Shown here: piece after piece, positions 1 to 5,651 of the stretch
Position numbering within the stretch: the stretch's first letter is position 1
Layout: each line of letters opens with the position of its first letter
Assembly: GCA_030836935.1 (NCBI GenBank)
Contig: JAUPMA010000173.1
Span: 1 to 5,957 of the forward strand
Length of the DNA: 5,957 bases
Direction of reading: 5' to 3'
From: Pseudomonadota bacterium
Lineage (GTDB): Bacteria; Pseudomonadota; Gammaproteobacteria; SZUA-229
Position numbers and translations under genes: made by a program
Notes under the pieces: model-generated
Databases searched by the model: none
Told to the model about the DNA's origin: nothing
What the model saw: the letters and a program-made list of their open reading frames with translations, nothing else

Positions 1-1
1 A

Positions 2-361
2 GGTTTTGTTTCAGCTGTGATGAAACTTGTACCGGGTGATGGTGAAGCCGCTGCAGCACAAATGCGAGCCTTGCTGGATAAACGCAACGCCAGTCAGCCC
101 AGTGTTTTGCCCAGTTGCGGTTCGGTGTTCCGCAATCCGATGGGTGATTACGCCGCACGTTTGATTGAAGCCTGTGGACTCAAAGGCAAGATGATCGGCG
201 GTGCTCAGGTGTCACCGAAGCACGCGAATTTCATTATCAATACCGGTAATGCCACGGCAAAAGAAATTGAGACGCTAATTGCGTTGGTGCAACAGCAGGT
301 CAAAACAATGCAGGGTGTTGAATTGCACCCGGAAGTAAAAATTGTTGGAGAAGAAGTGTGA
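2..361 (+). CDS. murB: UDP-N-acetylenolpyruvoylglucosamine reductase, C-terminal part (5' truncated by window edge)
   Basis: MurB reduces UDP-GlcNAc-enolpyruvate to UDP-MurNAc with NADPH and FAD in the cytoplasm, the second committed step of peptidoglycan precursor synthesis. Only the last 119 residues are visible; the reading frame is open to the window edge, so the GTG at 17 is an internal Val codon, not a start. The segment is the family's C-terminal substrate-binding domain: a [16 protein letters not shown] block containing the Ser that in E. coli MurB (Ser229) donates the proton, then [30 protein letters not shown], and a final [10 protein letters not shown] block with the conserved C-terminal Glu. 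The FAD-binding half lies upstream of the window. The stop overlaps the ddl start by 4 nt (GTGA), implying translational coupling. murB directly before ddl is common in many proteobacteria but not in E. coli, where murB is elsewhere. Identification is firm. Confidence 0.96.
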   Translation, partial: GFVSAVMKLVPGDGEAAAAQMRALLDKRNASQPSVLPSCGSVFRNPMGDYAARLIEACGLKGKMIGGAQVSPKHANFIINTGNATAKEIETLIALVQQQVKTMQGVELHPEVKIVGEEV

Positions 362-1263
362 CGAACAAGTTTGGCAAAGTGGCGGTGTTGATGGGCGGCT
401 GGTCGGCCGAACGCGCTGTGTCTTTGAAAAGTGGCAAGGCGGTGCTGGATGCATTGGTGTCACAGGGTGTGAATGCCGTGGGCATAGATGTGGGCCGTGA
501 TATTGCCAGCCAGCTGAAAGGTTTTGATCGTGTGTTCAATATTCTGCATGGCCGTGGTGGTGAAGACGGGCAGATTCAGGGCTTGCTCGACATACTGCAA
601 ATTCCTTATACCGGTTCCGGCATTCTGGGTTCGGCGATTGGCATGGACAAATTGTTAACCAAACAAATATGGCTCAGCAATGATTTGCCGACACCGCAAT
701 TTTCCCTGCTTGAATCCGATGCTGATTGCGCAGAAGCCATCGTAAAACTGGGTTTGCCACTGATGGTGAAACCGGCGCTGGAAGGTTCCAGTATCGGCAT
801 CAGTAAAGTGAAACATGCAGATGAAATGCTGGCGGCATTCCAGGCAGCGTGTGCTTGTGGCGGGCCGGTGATTGCCGAGAAATTTATCAAGGGCGGCGAA
901 TACACCTGCGCGATTCTGGGTGAGCGTGTGTTGCCGATGATCAGGCTGGAAACAACGCACGAATTTTACGATTACAACGCCAAATATCTGGCTGATGACA
1001 CGCGCTATATCTGTCCCTGTGGTTTGCCTGCGGCACGCGAAGCAGAGCTCGGGCAAATCATGTTGAAAGCATTTCGCGCCGCACATGCCAGAGGCTGGGG
1101 CCGTGTGGATTTCATGCTGGATGAGCAAGGCCAGCCGTGGCTGATTGAAATCAACACCGTGCCCGGCATGACGGATCACAGTCTGGTGCCGATGGCGGCA
1201 CGGCAGGCGGGTATCAGTTTTGAACAATTGGTGATAACGATTTTGCAGGAGACCTTGCACTGA
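358..1263 (+). CDS. ddl: D-alanine--D-alanine ligase (DdlB type)
   Basis: Ddl joins two D-Ala with ATP to give D-Ala-D-Ala, the terminal dipeptide added to the muramyl peptide by MurF, in the cytoplasm. The protein has 301 residues (E. coli DdlB 306) and the ATP-grasp order is complete. [11 protein letters not shown] lies at the N terminus with Glu18 (E. coli Glu15). [12 protein letters not shown] is at 64-75, Lys98 and Lys138 are the expected ATP contacts, and EGSSIG at 142-147 holds the catalytic-loop Ser144 (E. coli Ser150). YDYNAKY ends at Tyr210 (E. coli Tyr216). GWGRVDFM (Arg249, Asp251) and EINTVPGMT (Glu264, Asn266) supply the magnesium ligands and substrate-binding Arg. The GTG start at 358 fits the family N terminus and has GGAG at 347-350 seven bases upstream. 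It overlaps murB by 4 nt and ftsQ by 1 nt. Position 20 is Ala where most homologues have Glu, a small change. All key residues seem present, so activity is expected. Confidence 0.97.
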   Translation: MTNKFGKVAVLMGGWSAERAVSLKSGKAVLDALVSQGVNAVGIDVGRDIASQLKGFDRVFNILHGRGGEDGQIQGLLDILQIPYTGSGILGSAIGMDKLLTKQIWLSNDLPTPQFSLLESDADCAEAIVKLGLPLMVKPALEGSSIGISKVKHADEMLAAFQAACACGGPVIAEKFIKGGEYTCAILGERVLPMIRLETTHEFYDYNAKYLADDTRYICPCGLPAAREAELGQIMLKAFRAAHARGWGRVDFMLDEQGQPWLIEINTVPGMTDHSLVPMAARQAGISFEQLVITILQETLH

Positions 1264-2048
1264 TGTTCGACCACAAATCGCGAACCTCGGCCAGGCCACG
1301 CAAACAGCTCGTCATGGGTGGGCGTGTGCAAAGTGTATTGGCAAAAGTGGCTGAGCTCTGGGCGTCGCCATGGGGTAAACGCGGTGTGCTGGCCGTGCCG
1401 GTAATTGTAGCGATGGCTGCGGTGTGGTCGGCATTTGATCCGGATTCGATATTGCCCATCAATACGGTGCAAATTGAAGGTGAGTTTCGTTATCTCAAAC
1501 GCGACGATTTACAGCGCACGGCCATGCCGCATGTGCAAGGCGGATTTTTTTCACTGGATTTGCAGCAAGTGCGCGAAGCCTTGCTGGTATTGCCCTGGGT
1601 GGAAGACGCCATGGTGCGCCGCCAGTGGCCGGATGGTTTGCGTATTCGCGTAATCGAGAAACAACCGGCCGCCTGGTGGGGTGATGGACGTTTGCTGAGT
1701 TCGCGGGGTGTGCTGTTTGTGCCCGGCAAGATCGGTGCGCTGGCGCTGCCCAAACTGGATGGCCCGGAAGGCCTGGAAAAAATCCTGTTACAGGAACTGG
1801 GCAGCATGCAAACCGTACTGGCGAGTACGGGCCAGCAAATTCAGCTGATCCGGGTGGATGCGCGCCGTTCATGGACTCTGCAGCTGGCATCCGGGCTGGA
1901 ATTGCGTCTGGGGCGTGAAGAAGAGCATTTGCGGTTGCAGCGATTTGTTGATGTTTATGCGGCACATTTTCAAAACAGGATTGAACAAATCAAACACATT
2001 GATATGCGTTACACCAACGGCCTTGCCGTGGCATGGCACCGCAGTTGA
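1263..2048 (+). CDS. ftsQ: Cell division protein FtsQ
   Basis: FtsQ is a bitopic inner-membrane divisome protein that links early cytoplasmic division proteins to FtsB/FtsL and the septal synthase FtsWI. The 261 residues show the family plan. Residues 1-40 form a basic cytoplasmic tail, 41-58 one hydrophobic transmembrane segment (VLAVPVIVAMAAVW), and about 66-133 the POTRA domain (INTVQIEGEFRYL through LPWVEDAMVRRQWPDGLRIRVIEKQPAAWW). The rest is the beta domain with VRREW-like and LELRLGRE strands. The C-terminal IDMRYTNGLAVAW aligns with the E. coli VDLRYDSGAAVGW strand that contacts FtsB; Tyr250 and Trp258 match Tyr248 and Trp256. The protein ends three residues later, without the E. coli Gln-rich tail. 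The ATG overlaps the ddl TGA (TGATG), with AGGAG at 1247-1251, eleven bases upstream. Family assignment rests on motif order, cluster position and topology, since FtsQ sequences diverge strongly. Confidence 0.96.
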   Translation: MFDHKSRTSARPRKQLVMGGRVQSVLAKVAELWASPWGKRGVLAVPVIVAMAAVWSAFDPDSILPINTVQIEGEFRYLKRDDLQRTAMPHVQGGFFSLDLQQVREALLVLPWVEDAMVRRQWPDGLRIRVIEKQPAAWWGDGRLLSSRGVLFVPGKIGALALPKLDGPEGLEKILLQELGSMQTVLASTGQQIQLIRVDARRSWTLQLASGLELRLGREEEHLRLQRFVDVYAAHFQNRIEQIKHIDMRYTNGLAVAWHRS

Positions 2049-2053
2049 AAAAA

Positions 2054-2060
2054 AGAAGGG
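2054..2060 (+). promoter_or_regulatory. Ribosome binding site that sets the ftsA start
   Basis: AGAAGGG lies five bases before ATG 2066. An in-frame ATG at 2033 inside the ftsQ 3' end would add 11 residues but has no comparable site and makes a N terminus unlike other FtsA proteins, so 2066 is preferred. Confidence 0.7.
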
Positions 2061-2065
2061 TAAAC

Positions 2066-3301
2066 ATGAGCAGACGATCTGACAAAAACCTGATAGTGGG
2101 ACTGGATATTGGTACATCAAAAGTGGTGGCCATAGTGGGCGAGATTACGCCGGAGGGAAAAATCGAAATTATCGGTCTGGGCTCGCACCCGTCACGCGGT
2201 TTGAAAAAAGGTGTGGTGGTGAATATCGAATCCACGGTGCAATCCATTCAGCGTGCTGTGGAAGAAGCAGAATTGATGGCCGGCTGCCAGATCAATTCGG
2301 TTTACGCGGGCATTGCCGGCAGCCATATCAAAAGTTTGAATTCGCACGGTATCGTGGCGATTAAAAATCGCGAAGTCAGTGACGAAGACCTGGATCGCGT
2401 CATTGATGCGGCGCGAGCGGTGGCGATACCGGCAGACCAGCGCATCCTGCATGTGCTGCCGCAGGAATTCATTATCGATAACCAGGAAGGCATACGAGAA
2501 CCGATAGGTATGTCGGGCGTGCGTCTGGAAGCGAAAGTGCATCTGGTGACCGGTGCGGTGGGTGCTGCACAAAACATCATCAAGTGCGTGCGCCGTTGCG
2601 GCCTGGAAGTGGATGACGTGATTCTGGAACAGTTGGCTTCCAGTTATTCGGTGCTCAACGAGGACGAAAAGGAACTGGGTGTATGCCTGGTGGATATTGG
2701 CGGTGGCACGACGGACATTGCGGTTTTTACCGATGGTGCAATTCGCCATACAGCGGTGATTCCGATTGCCGGCGACCAGGTGACCAACGACATCGCCGTG
2801 GCCCTGCGCACGCCAACGCAATATGCCGACGAAATCAAGATCAAATATGCCTGCGCCTTGCGTCAGCTGGCCAATGCGGATGAAACCATTGAGGTGCCAT
2901 CGGTAGGCGAACGGCCGCCGCGTAAATTGTCACGCCAGACCCTGGCTGAAGTAGTGGAGCCGCGTTACGACGAATTGCTGAGCCTGGTGCAGGCTGAATT
3001 GCGGCGCAGCGGTTTTGAGGAAGTGATTGCGGCCGGCATCGTGCTTACCGGCGGAAGCTCGAAAATGGAAGGCGTGATTGATCTGGCCGAAGAGATTTTC
3101 CACATGCCGGTGAGGCTGGGTGTGCCCCAGTACGTCAGCGGTTTGTCGGATGTGGTGAGTAATCCGATTTATGCAACGGGGGTCGGGCTGCTGCTGTTCG
3201 GTGAACAGCATCGCCAGGCGGGGCGCAACTATTTTTCATCCGAGGGGGGCGCGAAAGGGATATGGGATCGCATGAAAAACTGGTTTCAGGGCAATTTTTG
3301 A
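2066..3301 (+). CDS. ftsA: Cell division protein FtsA
   Basis: FtsA is an actin-like ATPase that binds the FtsZ tail, anchors the Z-ring to the inner membrane and signals to the late divisome. The 411-residue length is typical. The ATPase core shows phosphate-1 VGLDIGTSKV (11-20, with Asp14), the FtsA-specific 1C domain (about 84-162), phosphate-2 LVDIGGGTTDIAVF (208-221), and the adenosine motif GIVLTGGSSKMEG near residue 330. PSVGERPPRKLSRQTLAEVVEPRY just before it is a strongly conserved FtsA block. The last 14 residues, GIWDRMKNWFQGNF, form the amphipathic membrane-targeting helix, joined by a short Gly/Ser-rich linker. The start at 2066 is chosen from the ribosome binding site and from homologue alignment (M-x-x-x-x-x-K-x-L-I-V-G-L-D-I-G). 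It lies 17 nt after ftsQ, so both are probably on one transcript. No odd or missing residues are seen. Confidence 0.98.
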   Translation: MSRRSDKNLIVGLDIGTSKVVAIVGEITPEGKIEIIGLGSHPSRGLKKGVVVNIESTVQSIQRAVEEAELMAGCQINSVYAGIAGSHIKSLNSHGIVAIKNREVSDEDLDRVIDAARAVAIPADQRILHVLPQEFIIDNQEGIREPIGMSGVRLEAKVHLVTGAVGAAQNIIKCVRRCGLEVDDVILEQLASSYSVLNEDEKELGVCLVDIGGGTTDIAVFTDGAIRHTAVIPIAGDQVTNDIAVALRTPTQYADEIKIKYACALRQLANADETIEVPSVGERPPRKLSRQTLAEVVEPRYDELLSLVQAELRRSGFEEVIAAGIVLTGGSSKMEGVIDLAEEIFHMPVRLGVPQYVSGLSDVVSNPIYATGVGLLLFGEQHRQAGRNYFSSEGGAKGIWDRMKNWFQGNF

Positions 3302-3304
3302 GGC

Positions 3305-3319
3305 TGTCGCCTGGCGACA
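3305..3319 (+). repeat. Perfect inverted repeat in the ftsA-ftsZ gap
   Basis: TGTCGCC-T-GGCGACA is a perfect dyad with 7-base arms, three bases after the ftsA stop. In RNA it would fold as a six-pair GC-rich stem with a CTG loop. No T-run follows (the next bases are CCAGACAAACACATAACAACA), so it is not an intrinsic terminator. It may instead stabilise or punctuate the ftsA-ftsZ mRNA, or bind a protein as DNA. The role is inferred only. Confidence 0.5.
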
Positions 3320-3354
3320 CCAGACAAACACATAACAACACAATGAATATAAAT

Positions 3355-3360
3355 GAGGAG
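3355..3360 (+). promoter_or_regulatory. Ribosome binding site that sets the ftsZ start
   Basis: GAGGAG lies seven bases before ATG 3368. An in-frame ATG at 3353 overlaps this site (ATGAGGAG) and would add only five residues, so it is very unlikely to be the start. An A-rich, weakly structured stretch from about 3322 precedes it, favourable for strong initiation as expected for an abundant protein. Confidence 0.75.
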
Positions 3361-3367
3361 AACGCTA

Positions 3368-4525
3368 ATGTTTGAATTGATGGATAACGTCGCACAAGAC
3401 GCTGTTATCAAGGTTATCGGAGTGGGTGGTGGCGGTGGCAACGCCGTGCGTCATATGCTGGCCAGCGGCATCGATGGCGTGGACTTTATCTGCGCCAATA
3501 CCGATGCCCAGGCCCTGGCAAAAATCGAGGGCGCCAAATCACTGCATATTGGAGGCAACATCACCCGCGGTTTGGGTGCCGGAGCCAACCCGGATGTCGG
3601 ACGCCAGGCAGCACTGGATGATCGTGACCGGATCGCGGAAATGCTGATGGGGGCTGACATGGTGTTCATTACTGCCGGCATGGGTGGTGGTACGGGTACC
3701 GGTGCGGCACCCGTTGTGGCACAAATTGCCCGCGACATGGGTATCTTGACTGTTGGCGTGGTTACCAAACCGTTTGTGTTCGAGGGGCCCAAGCGCATGA
3801 AAGTCGCCATGCATGGCATCAGTGACTTGACCCAGCATGTGGATTCATTGATCACTGTACCCAATGACAAGTTGCTGAGTGTCTATGGCCGCGACTTTGA
3901 CATGATGAACGCCTTTGGTGGAGCCAACGATGTGTTACTGAATGCCGTGCAAGGCATCACGGAGCTGATTACCCGTCCCGGTGTTATCAATGTCGATTTT
4001 GCGGATGTTCGCACGGTGATGTCACAAAATGGCATGGGCATGATGGGTTCAGGCGTGGCCAGCGGCGAAGGCCGGGCACGCAAGGCGGCAGAAAATGCCG
4101 TGGCCAGTCCGTTGCTGGAAGATGTCAATTTGTCAGGTGCGCAAGGCATTCTGGTGAATGTGACCAGCGCTACCATGACCTTGGGTGAGCTGGAAGATAT
4201 CGGTTCCATTATCAATGCCTTCGCTTCCGAGGATGCAATTGTGGTGATGGGTACCGCTATTGATGAAAGTTTGCAGGATGAGCTGCGTGTTACCGTGGTA
4301 GCGACAGGGCTGGCTGTATCGGGTGCGCAAAGGCAGGCCGCCCCGACCACGAGTCCAGTGCGCGCGGTACCACAGCGCAACCGTACGGGCGGTGTGGATT
4401 ATGATGATCTGGATAAACCGACTGTACTGCGGCAACGTGCAGCGGGTGACGGTTTCAGTTCGTCCAGTGTATTTGACGACGACATGCTGGATATACCGGC
4501 CTTTTTGCGCCGTCAGGCCGACTAG
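3368..4525 (+). CDS. ftsZ: Cell division protein FtsZ
   Basis: FtsZ is the tubulin-like GTPase that polymerises into the cytokinetic ring at midcell. The 385 residues match the E. coli protein (383) closely. The N terminus MFELMDNVAQDAVIKVIGVGGGGGNAV carries the first glycine loop (20-24). The tubulin signature GGGTGTG is at 106-112, followed by the VVTKPF and EGPKRM region (132-144). The T7 synergy loop NVDFADV at 208-214 has Asp210 and Asp213, which complete the GTPase site of the neighbouring subunit. The globular core ends near residue 315 (ELRVTVVATGL). A linker of about 50 residues, rich in Q, R, T, S and D, leads to the conserved tail DMLDIPAFLRRQAD (372-385), the docking site for FtsA and other ring partners. 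A second, tail-like motif sits inside the linker at 345-355. The gene is 66 nt after ftsA and 164 nt before lpxC. No terminator is evident behind it. Confidence 0.99.
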   Translation: MFELMDNVAQDAVIKVIGVGGGGGNAVRHMLASGIDGVDFICANTDAQALAKIEGAKSLHIGGNITRGLGAGANPDVGRQAALDDRDRIAEMLMGADMVFITAGMGGGTGTGAAPVVAQIARDMGILTVGVVTKPFVFEGPKRMKVAMHGISDLTQHVDSLITVPNDKLLSVYGRDFDMMNAFGGANDVLLNAVQGITELITRPGVINVDFADVRTVMSQNGMGMMGSGVASGEGRARKAAENAVASPLLEDVNLSGAQGILVNVTSATMTLGELEDIGSIINAFASEDAIVVMGTAIDESLQDELRVTVVATGLAVSGAQRQAAPTTSPVRAVPQRNRTGGVDYDDLDKPTVLRQRAAGDGFSSSSVFDDDMLDIPAFLRRQAD

Positions 4526-4616
4526 GGGGAAACCGACTTCATGTAATTTATAGCTTGTGATCTGCAACCCGATAATTTCCCGGCTGCTGGGCTATACTGG
4601 CTTTCGAAAACGCGCG

Positions 4617-4647
4617 ACTATACCTCCAACGGGGGGGTATGTATAAT
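4617..4647 (+). promoter_or_regulatory. Candidate lpxC promoter with perfect -10 box
   Basis: TATAAT at 4642-4647 matches the sigma-70 -10 consensus exactly. It would place transcription start near 4654 and give a leader of about 36 nt before the TTG. The region where a -35 box should lie (around 4617-4624, ACTATACC) is a poor match to TTGACA, and there is no TGn extension, so the promoter may be weak or activator-dependent. The location directly before an unlinked functional class (lipid A) supports it; the -10 box alone does not prove it. Confidence 0.42.
4620..4640 (+). repeat. Dyad overlapping the lpxC promoter spacer
   Basis: ATACCTCC (4620-4627) and GGGGGTAT (4633-4640) are complementary except for one T/G position, with AACGG between. 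The outer ATACC/GGTAT arms are perfect. The element ends one base before the TATAAT box, so a protein bound here would cover the -35/-10 spacer. If the start site is upstream, it could also form an 8-pair RNA stem. Operator function is inference. Confidence 0.45.
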
Positions 4648-4676
4648 CGCTCGTTCGTATTCGCCTGTATAACATG

Positions 4677-4682
4677 AAGGAA
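4677..4682 (+). promoter_or_regulatory. Ribosome binding site supporting the TTG start of lpxC
   Basis: AAGGAA lies seven bases before TTG 4690. It supports the unusual start codon; no in-frame ATG or GTG lies nearby that would give the conserved N terminus. Confidence 0.7.
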
Positions 4683-4689
4683 TAACAGC

Positions 4690-5601
4690 TTGATTCGTCA
4701 ACGCACATTGAAAAATGTCATTCGCGCCACGGGTGTCGGGCTGCATACGGGTAAAAAGGTATATCTCACCCTGCGTCCGGCTGCGCCGGATACAGGTATC
4801 GTATTTCGTCGTACCGATCTTGAATCTCCGGTAGATATTGTGGCTGCAGCCGACAAGGTAGTGGACACCAAGTTGTCAACAACGATTGGCGAAGGCGATG
4901 TAACTGTTTCAACTGTCGAGCATTTATTGGCCGCCATGGCCGGACTGGGTATAGATAATGCCTATGTCGATCTGAGTGCCGCTGAAGTGCCGATCATGGA
5001 TGGAAGCTCAGGCCCATTTGTTTTCCTGCTGCAATCTGCAGGTATTGTTGAGCAAAATGCGCCAAAACGATTCATTCGTGTAAAACGCCCTGTCGTTGTG
5101 GAAGAGCAGGGCAAGTGGGCGCGCTTTGAGCCATTTGAAGGCTTCAAGGTTAATTTCACTATTGATTTCAATCACCCCGTATTTAATGGTTCACCGCAGA
5201 ATGCGGAGATCAACCTTTCTTCAACGTCCTTTGTCAAGGAAATCAGTCGCGCCCGCACCTTTGGATTCATGAGCGATTTCGAGATGCTGCGTGCCAATAA
5301 TCTTGCGCTTGGTGCGAGCCTGGAAAATGCCATTGGTATTGATGAATTTCGCGTGCTGAATGAAGACGGCCTGCGTTATGAAGACGAGTTTGTCAAACAT
5401 AAAATTCTTGATGCAATCGGTGATCTTTACCTGCTAGGCCATAGCCTGATCGGCGCGTATTCCGGTTACCGTTCCGGTCATGCGCTGAATAACAGACTGT
5501 TGCGCGCCATGATTGCAGATACGGCTTCCTGGGAAGAGGTAACGTTTGAATCTGATAATGCACGTTCACCTATTACCTACACACAGCCAGTGAATGCCTG
5601 A
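4690..5601 (+). CDS. lpxC: UDP-3-O-acyl-N-acetylglucosamine deacetylase
   Basis: LpxC is the zinc-dependent cytoplasmic enzyme that removes the acetyl group from UDP-3-O-acyl-GlcNAc, the committed step of lipid A synthesis. The 303 residues compare with 305 in E. coli, and alignment runs end to end from [24 protein letters not shown]. Zinc ligands are His78 (STVEHL), His237 and Asp241 ([12 protein letters not shown]). Catalytic residues Glu77, Lys238 and His264 (SGHALNN) are present, as is Thr190 in SRARTFGF. The LpxC double fold is visible as two related halves: 1 to about 125, and about 126 to the end ([13 protein letters not shown] onward). The start is TTG, chosen because homologues begin exactly there and AAGGAA is well placed. 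The C terminus [11 protein letters not shown] differs from the E. coli tail AFKAPSAVLA that FtsH recognises, so turnover control may differ. It is 164 nt behind ftsZ, the usual neighbour, and probably has its own promoter. Confidence 0.98.
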   Translation: MIRQRTLKNVIRATGVGLHTGKKVYLTLRPAAPDTGIVFRRTDLESPVDIVAAADKVVDTKLSTTIGEGDVTVSTVEHLLAAMAGLGIDNAYVDLSAAEVPIMDGSSGPFVFLLQSAGIVEQNAPKRFIRVKRPVVVEEQGKWARFEPFEGFKVNFTIDFNHPVFNGSPQNAEINLSSTSFVKEISRARTFGFMSDFEMLRANNLALGASLENAIGIDEFRVLNEDGLRYEDEFVKHKILDAIGDLYLLGHSLIGAYSGYRSGHALNNRLLRAMIADTASWEEVTFESDNARSPITYTQPVNA

Positions 5602-5616
5602 TTCAACCGGTTTTAT

Positions 5617-5651
5617 GCCTTGATAATCAATTGTCAGGGCGTTTTCGTTTT
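5617..5651 (+). terminator. Probable intrinsic terminator of lpxC
   Basis: GCCTTGATAA (5617-5626) pairs with TTGTCAGGGC (5631-5640) in + strand RNA over ten positions including two G-U pairs, closing a TCAA loop. The T-rich tract GTTTTCGTTTT follows directly at 5641-5651. It starts 15 bases after the lpxC stop. The stem is only moderately GC-rich and the T tract is interrupted by CG, so efficiency may be partial. It overlaps the last codons of the convergent gene. Confidence 0.55.

Larger units (their letters stand above)
4526..4689 (+). other. ftsZ-lpxC intergenic region / lpxC leader
   Basis: This 164-nt gap is the longest non-coding stretch of the window. It contains a TATACT at 4593-4598 with no good -35 element, a short stem at 4579-4591 (CCCGG-CTG-CTGGG, one G-U pair) without a T-run, the self-complementary TTTCGAAA at 4602-4609, a dyad at 4620-4640 with a G7 tract, a perfect TATAAT at 4642-4647, and the lpxC ribosome binding site. 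No convincing terminator for ftsZ is visible, so some readthrough from the division genes into lpxC is likely alongside the local promoter. No gene is seen here. Confidence 0.7.

Noticed and set aside
1220..1237. TTGAAC / GATAAC as a promoter for ftsQ inside ddl
   Set aside because: The two hexamers are only six bases apart, far from the needed spacing.
655..1299. Long - strand open frame (214 codons) opposite ddl
   Set aside because: Its Cys/His/Arg-rich composition is that of a reverse complement of a coding frame; ddl on the + strand has full motif support.
2033..2065. Upstream in-frame start for ftsA
   Set aside because: Adds 11 residues overlapping the ftsQ end with no ribosome binding site; homologues start near 2066.
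2192..2821. Long - strand open frame (209 codons) opposite ftsA
   Set aside because: Shadow of ftsA; His/Arg-rich composition with no recognisable domain and no ribosome binding site evidence.
3348..3353. TATAAA as a -10 box of an ftsZ promoter
   Set aside because: No -35-like hexamer at 16-18 bases; a CAGACA at 3321 is 21 bases away. The A-rich leader gives such matches by chance.
3883..4567. - strand open frames opposite the ftsZ 3' half
   Set aside because: They overlap conserved FtsZ coding sequence and have low-complexity Ser/Thr-rich translations typical of shadow frames.
4579..4591. Terminator for ftsZ (CCCGG-CTG-CTGGG)
   Set aside because: Only five pairs with one G-U and no following T-run.
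5605..5612. AACCGGTT palindrome as a separate terminator or operator
   Set aside because: Four-base arms with no loop; too short to support a claim by itself.
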